Origin: Bathymodiolus brooksi
Taxonomy: Eukaryota > Mollusca > Bivalvia > Mytilida > Modiolidae
NCBI GenBank assembly: GCA_963680875.1
Contig: OY804590.1
Location: forward strand, 25,172,640 to 25,236,639
Length of the DNA: 64,000 nt
Reading direction: 5' to 3'
The translations under genes were made by a program, and so were the position numbers. Of this stretch, positions 11,346 to 21,057 are shown in pieces. The notes beneath the pieces were generated by a model. It saw nothing but the letters and a program-made list of their open reading frames with translations, was not told the origin of the DNA and made no database searches. Position 1 is the stretch's first letter, and each line of letters starts with the position of its first letter.

Positions 11346-11548
11346 CTACTTAGTGGCTTTTACGAAGCACACCATGAGAGCTGCTACTCGGGATTTCTCT
11401 GTGTTGCGCATGTCCATTTCCCCAACTGTCTGCAACTGGTCCAGGTGGCCTTGATTTTCCTGCAGGTACTGTTGTAGTTCTGGTTTACGCAGGCTTTGGA
11501 CTCGGGCCAGTTCTTCCTTGTGTGAATATACTGCATGCACCACAGCAT
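11346..11548 (-). CDS. Orphan terminal exon inside the DNA transposon, unknown protein
   Basis: A polypyrimidine tract and AG (11549-11550, ATTTTTTTTTATAG) precede an open frame of 66 codons ending in TAG at 11346. The frame needs one base from an upstream exon. The peptide is hydrophilic and helix-prone, with repeated Glu/Gln/Leu (LQQYLQENQGHLDQL) and an ending CFVKATK. An AATAAA on the minus strand near 11082 could serve as poly(A) signal. I do not recognise the family. Since the exon lies inside the TIRs, it is either the C-terminus of the element's own transposase-associated protein or a captured host exon. No matching upstream exon was found between here and 13010. Confidence 0.5.
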
Positions 11549-12162
11549 CTATAAAAAAAAATATGTATCTGTTAAAAGGAGTTCATGTGTGTTTGTCTGT
11601 GCACGATTAATTACCCCGTATAACCGGTAATTTCTCCGGGAATCCAATTTCTGCGGTTAACTCCGGACCGCAGAAATAAAATTCGCAGAATATAAATGCT
11701 TAATGTCCAGCACAAAATACCTCCAAAAAAAAATGGTACTATATACATGTTTACACAACAATTAAATGTTATTTAGCTGTGGCATGATGATATTTAACTG
11801 TTAATTATTAATCCAGAAAGAGAAATGTGATTCTACCAAGCTGACACCGACAGTCTACATTTTCAATCACCGGCCCTTTTCAGGGCCACCAATATTATTC
11901 AAAAAGAAACTAAATTATGTGTTATTGTATTTCATATAGTTACAGTTTAAACCCAAATGTCATGGTATAGATACAATCATGTATAATTCTCTTATTCCCT
12001 TTGCTAATTTTGGGGGCGGCCAATATTCAATCTTAAAATGAATAGCTATACACAATCTGGCATGCGCATACGTCATTGCTGCTGTACATAACATAAGAGG
12101 CAAAAGTCCTGTAATGTCAAAATATGCTGTATGGTCCCTTAGAGTTTGATATATATTGGTAA

Positions 12163-12263
12163 GGTAATTTGACATGACTGGGCGGAGCCTAATACTAACG
12201 GTAAATACAATGAGCTGTGATTTACCGTTAGAATTAGGCTCTGCCCACTCGTGTCAAATTGCC
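12163..12263. repeat. Long hairpin, 43-bp arms
   Basis: Arms 12163-12205 and 12221-12263 are inverted copies with five mismatches and a 15-base loop. The arms include GGGCGGAGCCTAAT. It sits between the unique interior and the right subterminal array of the transposon. Confidence 0.85.
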
Positions 12264-12973
12264 AGATACTAGAGTTTCCAGTATTGTGTGTTTTACAATA
12301 CTAGTATTACCAGTATTGCTGGATGAAGAATACTGGAGCTTCCAGTATCGTGTGTTTTACAATACTAGTATTACCAGTATTGTTGGGTGAAGAATACTGG
12401 AGCTTCCAGTCTTGTGTGTTTTACAATACTAGTATTACCAGTATTGCTGGATGAAGAATATTAGAGTTTCCAGTATTGTGTGCTTTACAATACTAGTATT
12501 ACCAGTATTGCTGGATGAAGAATACTGGAGCTTCCAGTATCGTGTGTTTCACAATACTACTATTACCAGTATTGTTGGATGAAGAATACTGGAGCTTCCA
12601 GTATTGTGTGTTTTACAATACTAGTATTACCAGTATTGCTGGATGAAGAATACTGGAGCTTCCAGTATTGTGTGTTTTACAATACTAGTATTACCAGTAT
12701 TGCTGGATGAAGAATACTGGAGCTTCCAGTATCGTGTGTTTTACAATACTAGTATTACCAGTATTGTAAATGCACGATACTGGTACATCCAGTATTGTAT
12801 ATGTACGATACTGGTATTATCAGTATTGTAACATTACAATACTGGTATTTCTAGTATTGTACAGATTTACAATACTGGTAATACCAGTATTGTAAATATT
12901 ACAATACTGGTATTTCCAGTATTGTAAATATTATAATACTGGTAATACCAGTATTGTAAATATTAGAATACTG
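12264..12973. repeat. Right subterminal array of the 2.7-kb transposon
   Basis: About eight units of roughly 60 bp (core AATACTGGAGCTTCCAGTAT and AATACTAGTATTACCAGTAT), followed by shorter units alternating AATACTGGTA and TACCAGTATT up to the right TIR. Every unit is palindromic, so the array can fold extensively. Confidence 0.85.
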
Positions 12974-13018
12974 GTAGTACCAGTATCGCGGCCGGCTTCT
13001 TCATATTATCGTATATTT

Positions 13019-15078
13019 TAATAAACTTGTGTACACACAATTCATGCCAAAAAATATCAGTAAATGTCATGTGGCAAACAAAGAAAAAAGTTTTCATTTT
13101 GTGAACAACGCAAAATGGATTGGAATGTAATTTTATCAGCAGTAAATGATGTATTTTCTATCATAGGGGATCCCTCATTAATATATATTAATATGTTACT
13201 GCCAGGTTTTGATTTATTTGCTTTAAAAAGGGATCCTTCGTTAATATGTTACTACCCCATGTTGATGTAGTCGCTATGACAAGGGATCCTTCTTTGATAA
13301 AGATAGTATGTTACTGCCCAACATTACACCACGTGTTGTTTTTAGACTTTGTTTGTCTCATGTTTTTATTGTTTATTTACGTATGAACTCTGTATACATA
13401 TAAGTTGATTAGACATGTAGAATCTGACCATTACAGGAAGGTGGAATCAAAACTATTCAACCGCGAACTCAGGTACAATAAGGTCACAATAATTGATTTA
13501 TTGTAAAAGTACATTTATTCGTTGGCACCCAATTTTCGTGGTTTCTGCGAAATGCATTGATCCATGGCTTCTTGAATTCGTGGTTTCCAACACTACAGGA
13601 ATCAATCAATGGGACAATTGTATTTCGTTGGATTTTAATTTCCGTGATTTAAGTGAACCACAAAATCCACGAAAATTAGAATTGCACGATTAATAATGAT
13701 TTCACAGTATAGTTGTTTAAAGAAAAATATGTCGGAATTCCTTCCACCCAATTTTAATAAAATATTTGTAGTTCAATCTGATAATCTTACTATTTTATTA
13801 ATGTGGAAAGAGAAAAGTAAAAATAAATATTTGTAAATCAAAACAATAAAGAAGAACGAAAGTGTAATAAAATTACTTGGTATCTGCCATCAGTCAGACA
13901 TCTAGAGTTCATTTTTTTCAACAAGACAGTGGCCTTAGTCTAACCTCGCACAGTCTTCGCGCTAACCCACTTGCTCGAAGCCCGATTCAAGTAAAACTGG
14001 ATTCGGACAAGTGAAAATTATGAAAGAATTTGTTTGAATGAATAGGAAATTATTCTACATTTGGATTTTGTGCAAATAGGTGAAAAAAATTGAGACAAAT
14101 ACTGTTGATATTTTCACCACAGATCTAGGGGCAGGTTTCACATTAATAAATGCATGCATTACTTTGTGAATTTAGAGTAGTTAGTTCGCAGTTTTAGAAC
14201 CCTTGACATTATGGGATTTCTCTTTACACCAAGAAAATGTCAGTTGTTACATAATTGTATAAAATATATCTAGAACTGACATTTCCATTTTCTTTTTGTA
14301 TATAATTGACCGATGATCCATTCGGTTCTAAAACTAAGAATTTTTTTAACATATCCTTTTTTGAGACTAGCATATTGTTTGATTAGATTCACATTGTGTA
14401 ATGTCCTTGAATATGTTGATGTTTTGGATGGGGGTCTATTTTATTCCATATATGACTTCTACTCTTTTTCGGCTTCTGCCAAAATATTACCGTCTTCATG
14501 ATGTTGAAGATTATGTCAATGGTTGCCCATTGCAACGGAACTCTCATGTGACAAAGCATACTATTTAAACTATTTTTTCAGATTGTCACCACCCATGAAT
14601 GGTGTAAGGAGGGGCAGGGGGTGCTGTTTTTGTAATGTTAAGTGCCACAATATCTGTGTTTGGATTCATTATTTTTTAAATACAGAATTCAATAAAAACT
14701 AACTAATGATAACAATATTGTTGGGAATTCTTGACCTTTGAGATCTCAGATGTTAATCAGGTCATGTCATTTTTATCTTAAATTGAGAAAAAAATGTTTT
14801 CTTGAAATGAAAACTTTTAGTTAACTTAGCAAAATTTAAAACACAACATTTTTTTCTCCTAAAATATACAGGATGTTTTTTTTCAAATTTAAGTCAAGCA
14901 AATTGTACATGTATTACATTTATATGGTCAAGAATATTCAACTCCAAATACCTTAAACATTACATTGAAAACATAGAGGGAATGACAAGCACTGTGTTAC
15001 CTGTTTCAGAATGTAGTTATTTCTGAAATATTGGATAAAATTATACATTATTTCATCATAAATTTCAGAAGTGGCTGT
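13019..15078. other. Intergenic; one MITE-like inverted repeat
   Basis: No gene is supported. At about 13490-13690 short inverted arms (CCAATTTTCGTGG on the left and CCACGAAAATTAG on the right) suggest a degenerate MITE. The rest is AT-rich with motif-less short frames. Confidence 0.5.
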
Positions 15079-15239
15079 TTGTTTCTTTCTCAGTTTATTT
15101 TTAAGTGAATGGGTTCTATTTTTGTAGGACCTTGGACATTCCCCATTCTTATTGACAACTTGTTTCTTTCTCAGTTTATTTTAAGTGAATGGGTTCTATT
15201 TTTGTAGGACCTTGGAAATTCCCCATTCTTAATGACAAC
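15079..15239. repeat. Two-copy direct tandem duplication, about 81 bp
   Basis: Units 15079-15159 and 15160-15239 both begin TTGTTTCTTTCTCAGTTTAT and differ by one missing T and a few substitutions. Confidence 0.85.
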
Positions 15240-15364
15240 ATGTTGCTTGCTTGAGTTATAGTGCTATGCTAAGTTGATAGAGCAAATGTCTGTTTCATGT
15301 ATGAGGATTATTTTGAAATAAATTGTCTGTTATGACTGTATTTTAACATTTTTGTTTTGTTTAG

Positions 15365-16560
15365 CCATTTACTCCTGTCAACCTCATCGGTTGTGTATTG
15401 GTTGGCGTACTCGCCTCGAGTGTGGTAAATCGTGGATTCGAGCATCGATGGGGTCAAACTAAGGACTATAAAATTGGTATTTTTTGGCTTCACCCCTAAG
15501 CAACCAGCATTAAGGAGAAAGAGCATTGGTTGGTTCAGAATCATGATAATGTGTCCGAGTGGGGCGACGTGTCTATCCACGGACTGTTGTTTCAGTGAAC
15601 TATAAACTAGAGAGTGAACCTGTGTCGCTCACCTTTCATTCTGTTTTGAGCAAACTTTATACAGAACCCTCTATAGGTGCTTCCTACCAAATGTCGGTTC
15701 ATTTGGCTATTCCGTTTCAGAGGAGATTTTTTTTAGAAATCAACCAACCAGAAACAATATTTGCCTGTGGTGTCCATGTTTGTTATCGAATCGGGACGAA
15801 ATGTGCAATCTTTATAGAAGACCTTCCATAGATGCTTCCTACCAAGTTTCGGTTGATTTGGCCCAGCGGTTTCAGAGGAGAAGATTTTTTTTAGAAATCA
15901 ACCAAACAGAAACAATAATTGCCTGTGGTGGCCATGTTTGTTATCGGATCTGGACAAAATTAGCAATCTTTACAGATGACCTTCCATGGATACTTCCTAC
16001 CAAGTGTCCATTCATTTGGCCAAGCGGTTTCAGAGGAAAAGATTTTTTATTTAGAAATCAACCAATCAGAAACAATAATTGCTGTGGTGGCCATGTTTGT
16101 TATCTGATCTGGACAAAATGAGCAATCTTTATAGACGACCTTCCATGGATGCTTCCTACCAAGTTTCGATTCATTTGGCGAAACAGTTTCAGAGGAGAAG
16201 ATTTTTAAAAATCGGCCAATCAGAAACAAGAATTGCCTGTGGTAGCCATGTTTGTTAACGGATCGGACGAAATGAGCAATCTTTATAGAGGACCTTCCAT
16301 AGATGCTTCAGTTCATTTGGCTAAGGTATTTCAGAGGAGAAGATTAAAATATGAAAAGTTAACGGACGACAGACGCCAAGTGATGACAAAAGCTCACATT
16401 GCCTTTGGCAAGGTGAACTAAAAATTCAACTCAGTATGTTGGTCTAGTACAAAGCGGACTTCATCATCATCTCATTGAAAATTAACTTGTTTTTGCCATG
16501 CTATAGCTGAAAAATTGCCGAGTTGGCATTAATCAACAATCACTCACTTACTCACGTCTA
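15365..16560 (+). mobile_element. tRNA-derived SINE interrupted by a tandem repeat
   Basis: The head at about 15380-15450 has a tRNA-like region (GGCGTACTCGCCTCGAGTG, then GATTCGAGCATCGATGGGGT as a B-box region). The body has ATAATGTGTCCGAGTGG and CGGACTGTTGTTTCAGTGA. The body stops near 15607, and the matching 3' tail (ATGTTGGTCTAGTACAAAGC, then CACTCACTTACTCAC) resumes at about 16427. The uninterrupted sister copy at 25085-25425 shows that about 820 bp of other repeat lies inside this one. Confidence 0.75.
15608..16425. repeat. Tandem repeat of about 155 bp units, inserted in a SINE
   Basis: Four to five units share GACCTTCCATAGATGCTTCC, GTTTCAGAGGAGAAGATT, AAATCAACCAAACAGAAACA and GTGGCCATGTTTGTTATC. 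The end (GACGACAGACGCCAAGTGAT) matches, in reverse, the start of the 6353-6822 repeat, so this is the same dispersed family. Short open frames through it follow the repeat period and are not genes. Confidence 0.7.
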
Positions 16561-16712
16561 CTCAATGGAATTACATGGCAATTAGTAGAACCAAAACTTT
16601 TCAAGGAATAGTTTTAAAAATAGCCTCCACGTTTCATGTACGTCCTAAGCTATATTCAATTCAATATGGCCACCACATCACAGTACATAATATTTTTTGG
16701 TTATTGAAAATT

Positions 16713-16713
<1 letters not shown>

Positions 16714-16764
<51 letters not shown>
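16714..16764. repeat. (GA)n microsatellite
   Basis: A pure GA run of about 25 repeats. Confidence 0.95.
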
Positions 16765-16767
<3 letters not shown>

Positions 16768-16939
16768 CATACACATGTACTAAAAAATGAAAAACTAAAA
16801 ATACCACACTGTGTCGGAACAGTTACAAAATCCAATAGTAAAAATCGTAAAAGGAAGAAAATTTATTGCGATATTTGGACCAAGACAACAGGATTCATCT
16901 ATGCATGGTACTAATAGAAGATTCACCATTATGTTGCAA

Positions 16940-17160
16940 TCTGATGTGACCATCAATTGTCATTTTTTCTGAAGAAAAGTTTGAAGATACCAAGGAGGAA
17001 ATCAGAAGCTGTCAAATGAAAGACAATGAATTGGCCAAAAGAAAAAGTACAAAAGGACAAACAATGATCTACAAAACGGTGTAAACATAAACTAAAAATT
17101 GAAAAACATGAAACCAACAAAAACCGTAAGGACGTCAACCAACTACAGACCGAAAGGCTA
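16940..17160 (-). mobile_element. Penelope-like 3' tail fragment
   Basis: Contains the plus-strand phrases TTTGAAGATACCAAGGAGG, AAAAGTACAAAAGGACAAAC and ATGATCTACAAAAC, shared with the longer fragments at 29165-30000 and 30120-30745 that carry recognisable Penelope RT coding. Only the 3' untranslated tail remains here. Confidence 0.6.
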
Positions 17161-17479
17161 TATATAGCTAGGTGCCATTTAACACTATTTTAGGGTATGA
17201 GTTATGATCATTATTGAAGACCCTACTGTGACTGTGGAATGCAGAACGGCAATACAATGTTTGTAGCTTTTCTTTAATTTGTTTAAGTATTAAATTTGAT
17301 GATTTATCATGTTCATTTACATCGATGTCCTGTCTTACTAATTCAACAATAGCACTGTAGTATTAAACCAATCTAGATAAATACTGTATAGATAATTTGA
17401 TTGTTGTTTAATTTCAATGTAGAAAGCAGTATTTCCGCTATTTTTGTGATGAGAACAAGTTAACATTGATTGATTATTG

Positions 17480-17960
17480 CCTTCTCTAATATGAAGAAGA
17501 GGTTAAATATGCCAAAGGGGTAATCAGAATCCGTAAATCGAGGAAGGACAGAAAACACAATGGTTAAAAAAGGACAAACAACTATCTACAAAACATTATG
17601 CAGAAAATTAAAGATCGACCAACACGAACCCCACTAAAATCGGGGGTGAACTCGTGTTCCGAAATGGTAAGCAGTTCCTGCTCCAATGGTGACACCCGTC
17701 ATTGGTGGTATAAACAAAGTCGTGATCAATTCCCGATATAATTTACTTCTGACGTGTGTATTGTCGAACAAATATTGGACATCATTTCGAAGTAATTTCG
17801 AGGCCGTCGTGATCGTATGGTAGTTGGATATACAACTTTCTGTGCAATCGGTGCCTTTCACCACTAAAGTCGGGAATTCGAACCCCGCTCATGCCGCTGT
17901 GTACTCGATACAACATTATGTAATAAAGTTTGTCAGTGACTTGCGACAGATCGTCACTTT
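17480..17960. mobile_element. Penelope-like tail fragment next to a SINE-like head
   Basis: 17490-17700 matches the same tail family (GAAGAAGAGGTTAAATATG, then ACACGAACCCCACTAAAATC and GCAGTTCCTGCTCCAATGG). 17803-17900 looks tRNA-derived (GTCGTGATCGTATGGTAG, then GGGAATTCGAACCCCGCT as a B-box-like motif). Neither contains an intact gene. Confidence 0.45.
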
Positions 17961-18007
17961 CGGTAGCATGAACGCTTAAAATATCTGAGGAAAAATTTGA
18001 ATTTGTT

Positions 18008-18298
18008 TGGGACCAACCATTTAACTTGAAGGGGGGGGGGGTTATGTTTTTTGTTTCGTTCCGAAATTTTTTTTCGGACAACACGAGAGTTAGAATAATT
18101 ATTTTTTTTTGTCGCGCAAAGCGCGAATTTTTTTTCCAGAATTTGACATTAGGTTATATGTCAAGAACTCTGAATCAGATTATTTTTTTTTTCCTCCACC
18201 AAAATCAGTATATTTTTTTCAGCAACATTAGGAATCAGAATTTTTTTTTTTAATAAAACATAACCCCCCCCCCTCTTTCAAGTTAAATGGTCGTTCCC
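18008..18298. mobile_element. MITE with G-tract terminal inverted repeats
   Basis: The left end GGGACCAACCATTTAACTTG is followed by a G11 run and TTATG; the right end is the inverse (CATAA, C12, then CAAGTTAAATGGTCGTTCCC). The total is about 290 bp. The interior is a series of T8-T11 tracts and a small hairpin (CGCGCAAAGCGCG). The Phe-rich frame through it is an artefact of the T tracts. Confidence 0.8.
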
Positions 18299-18502
18299 TT
18301 ATCGTTATAAATCGCCGAAATTTGTGACCATCAAGTCTTAGTTCATGGCAAATGTGAAAAGTGGACTCTGATAATTATCTAGGATTATATTTTATCGCAG
18401 GAAAATGCAATTTTTTGTTTAAAATTGTATATTTTGTCTCGGGAAAATTCATCATTTGTTTAAAATTGTATCCAAGCTACATACATTTTTAGTTAAACAT
18501 AA

Positions 18503-19230
18503 TTGTCGTTGAACAAAATCAATAAGGAATTCAAAAAGCTCTATAGACTGTATAAAAACACAGAACTATCCCGAGAGACTATAATATTCAGTGACAGTAC
18601 GGGTTTCTCCCTGAGAGATGTGCTGAACGATAGACTTAATCAGAAAATTAGTGTGATTGCTAAAAGTGGAGCCAATAGTTACAATAATTTTCATTATTAT
18701 AAAGTGAAAAGTGCAGTGAAGAAGGCGAAGAGACCTATCGTCATAGTGTGGCTTGGAACCTGTGATATTACGGGGGGAAAAGGGAAGTATGTTAGTGTTA
18801 AGACCTATCCCTATTTGCATTAAGTAAGTATAGAACTTTAAAGAGTAGACTCTTACAGGCTAACCCAGAGGCAACAGTTGTGTTTCTAGAGTGCCCATAT
18901 TACTCTATTGCTAGGTTCAACAAATTTAAGATAACTAATAGTAACAGTAAAACTGCAACAAATAAGCACTATCAGAGGAATGCCATAGCTGCAACTAGAG
19001 CTGACAACCAAGTTTGTTGTATGGTTGATTATTTTAATGATCACCTCAGACTAATTAATAGAAACTGTGGTATACCTTGAATATCACAAGACATTATTGC
19101 GTCAAGCAAGGGAGTCGGGGCGGAACGCACAAGCTATAGAAAGAACTGGAATGTATATTCTGATGCTATACATCCAGTAAGAGCATTGGCTAGACTGTGG
19201 TTGTTTAGGGTAATAGAACTAACAACATAA
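18503..19230 (+). pseudogene. SGNH/GDSL-type esterase frame, LINE-associated, broken
   Basis: The first frame (18503-18823) carries IIFSDSTGFSLRDVL, the block I serine motif (SDST in place of GDS), and VIVWLGTCDIT, matching block III (GxND region). After a frameshift near 18800 it continues as SKYRTLKSRLLQ and VFLECPYYSIARF to a TGA at 19078-19080. The same frame then carries on to DAIHPVRALARLW, the block V DxxH motif, ending at about 19230. SGNH esterase domains occur in ORF1 of CR1/L2-type LINEs (established knowledge), and a CR1-like LINE starts about 0.9 kb downstream on the same strand. The frameshift and stop make it a pseudogene. It could belong to that LINE or to an older neighbouring element. 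Confidence 0.6.
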
Positions 19231-19377
19231 ATAGCAGCAAAGACCGATTTGTGTGTGTAGTGGGACAGGGAAGCCTTGACCCCAATTAGTAAGTACAAAA
19301 AGCAAGGAAGCATTGCCCAGTAACTTTATAACTTATACTTGTATATTCGGCAAGGAGGCCTTGCCCCAGTAGGGAGT

Positions 19378-19472
19378 GGGAGTGGTCGAGTGGTCTAGGG
19401 CACTGGACGTAAGGTTAAGCGAATGGTGCTGCAGTGTATCAATGGTGTGGGTTCAAATCCCGTCGAGGGAAG
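19378..19472 (+). other. tRNA-Leu-like sequence (SINE head or pseudo-tRNA)
   Basis: GGAGTGGTCGAGTGGTCTAG resembles the A-box half of a leucine tRNA, GGCACTGGACGTAAGG follows as the anticodon region, and GTGTGGGTTCAAATCCCGTC is a good B box. The acceptor ends do not pair (GGGAGTG against CGAGGGA), so it is not a functional tRNA as it stands. Confidence 0.55.
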
Positions 19473-19530
19473 AACAAAAATTTGACAGCTCTAAAATCTA
19501 ATTCTAACACTGTTTGGTTTAATTTTCAGA

Positions 19531-19533
<3 letters not shown>

Positions 19534-19566
<33 letters not shown>
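19534..19566. repeat. (TA)n microsatellite
   Basis: A run of about 16 TA repeats. Confidence 0.95.
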
Positions 19567-19569
<3 letters not shown>

Positions 19570-20092
19570 CTAAATAGAGTTCAGATAGGGAAGCCCTGTC
19601 AATAAATACACAAAGATCAGACTGCTGCCGTAGGTTTACTTAAAATTATAATACAAGGAACTCAACATTAGAAACATATATTGATTAAAATAAGGAAGAT
19701 TTGTTTGCGCAAAATAAAATTTTCTAGCGCAGCTTCTGCAAGGAAGCCTTGCACATCAGATATCATACAAGAACAAATAAAAATACCAAAACAAGGAAGC
19801 CTTGTTTTGCACGAAATAAAAATTCCTAGCGCAGCTTATGCAAGGTAGCCTTGCACATAGGATATCATACAAGAACAAATAAAAATACCAAAACAAGGAG
19901 GCCTTGTTTTGCACAAAATAAAAATTGCTAGCGCAGCTTATGCAAGGAAGCCTTGCACATAAGATATAATACAAGAACAACAACTAAAAATATCATATTG
20001 ACATACTATTAGGCAAGGAAGCCTTGCTGAGTTTGAACTAAGGCATTAGATTTCAGATTGTGCAATAGGGAAGCCCTGTTGGAATTTGAACC

Positions 20093-20916
20093 ATGTCACG
20101 TCAGGGTTCAGTAACCCCAACCAAGGGGAATGCATCAAACACAGAGGGGTGAACATGTAAGGTTTGTTCGGTCAAATTCACAGAGGATAAAGCAGAGGTG
20201 CTAGAGTGTGAATATTGTGAAAAACATTTTTGCCGTTCCTGTGTCAAATTAAGCAGCACAGAGGATAAACTACTAACTAAGCGCTCTGACCTACATTGGT
20301 ATTTCCCCCTTGTGAGGAAAAAGCAATGCAAAATCTCAAAATTGAGAAAGAAGTAGAGGAGAGGTGCAACAAATACTTCAGTAAGTACGAAACACGGCTA
20401 GATGAGATGGAGAGTAAACTAGACAAAAAGGCTGACCTAGATGAAGTTAAAGCCTTGATCCAGGAAAACAAAGAGAGTGCCGCCACAGGTGTAAACGACC
20501 AGGACAGGACACTGACAAGCCAGTTGGAAGAATTCAAAGAAAGTATGGCTCGAAAAAGTAGTATCATAATATTTAGAGCCGAAGAGTCGAAGAAAACTGA
20601 ACCAAAAGAGAGAAAAGTAGAAGATATAGCAATAGTAAATGAACTATGTAAAATAACTGGTACAAATAAACAGACGGTAAAGAATGTAACCAGACTCGGC
20701 AAAAAGGATGTAGATTCTGATAATCCAAGACCAATGAGGGTCATTTTTGTGGATGAAAAGGCAAAGGGGTCACTCATGGCTAATATGAAGAATTTAGCAA
20801 CCGCAGAAGATAAGCTTAAGCAGCTAAGTATAACTCATGACATGACAAAGAAGGAAAGGTTACAAAATAGAGAAAAACCTGCAGAAGCTAAGAATAAAAA
20901 TGATGTATTGGAGTAA
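20093..20916 (+). pseudogene. CR1-like LINE ORF1, PHD-type zinc finger and coiled coil, broken
   Basis: ORF1 proteins of LINEs bind the element RNA. ATG at 20093 opens a frame that meets a TGA at 20150 and continues as CKVCSVKF, LECEYCEKHFCRSC and LHWYF, a PHD-like Cys/His finger of the kind seen in CR1/L2 ORF1s. One extra base in a C-run near 20306 shifts it into the frame that runs to 20916. That frame has a Glu/Lys-rich coiled coil (RCNKYFSKYETRLDEMESKL), then a basic RRM-like block (SIIIFRAEES and VTRLGKKD, PRPMRVIFVDE). The typical CR1 ending (KYLVKGPP) follows after the stop at about 20940. ORF2 lies 140 bp downstream. Confidence 0.7.
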
Positions 20917-21057
20917 AATAACCAGTCGGTAAAATACAAATACCTAGTAAAAGGACCCCCGGAGACAAGAGGGTGGAAAGGTCAAGGAGAAGGAGTAAGA
21001 CGCTCCAAAAACACTGTAAATGGTCAAGTTTTAACAGAAACTAATGTAATTAAGGTG

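Larger units (their letters stand above)
10301..13010. mobile_element. 2.71-kb DNA transposon with 37-bp TIRs and 8-bp target duplication
   Basis: The two ends are perfect inverted repeats of 37 bp (10302-10338 and 12974-13010), beginning GATAATATGAAGAAGCCGG. GTATATTT is present directly on both sides (10293-10300 and 13011-13018), which is an 8-bp target-site duplication with one unpaired G at the left end. Inside the TIRs are subterminal arrays based on TACTGGTA / CCAGTATTG, an internal 43-bp hairpin, and one terminal exon on the minus strand. An 8-bp duplication fits hAT, P, Merlin, Zisupton or similar superfamilies. I cannot name the superfamily because no catalytic transposase motif is visible, so it is probably a non-autonomous or internally deleted copy. 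Confidence 0.8.
19240..20080. repeat. Palindromic GGAAGCCTTG repeats and 120-bp tandem units
   Basis: The palindrome AAGGAAGCCTT (with GGAGGCC variants) recurs about a dozen times. Between 19700 and 19990 it sits in three tandem units of about 120 bp that also share CATACAAGAACAAATAAAAA and AATTGCTAGCGCAGCTTATG-type blocks. A related GGGAAGCCCTG occurs near 19587 and 20067. The block ends just before the LINE ORF1 start and probably forms its 5' region. Confidence 0.7.

Noticed and set aside
15559..16421. Plus-strand frames of 60-113 codons with a repeated [16 protein letters not shown] motif
   Set aside because: The peptide repetition simply follows the 155-bp tandem repeat; the frames shift between units.
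18026..18253. Phe-rich 75-codon frame
   Set aside because: Translation of T tracts inside a MITE.
19378..19472. Functional tRNA gene
   Set aside because: The A- and B-box parts are good but the acceptor stem does not pair.
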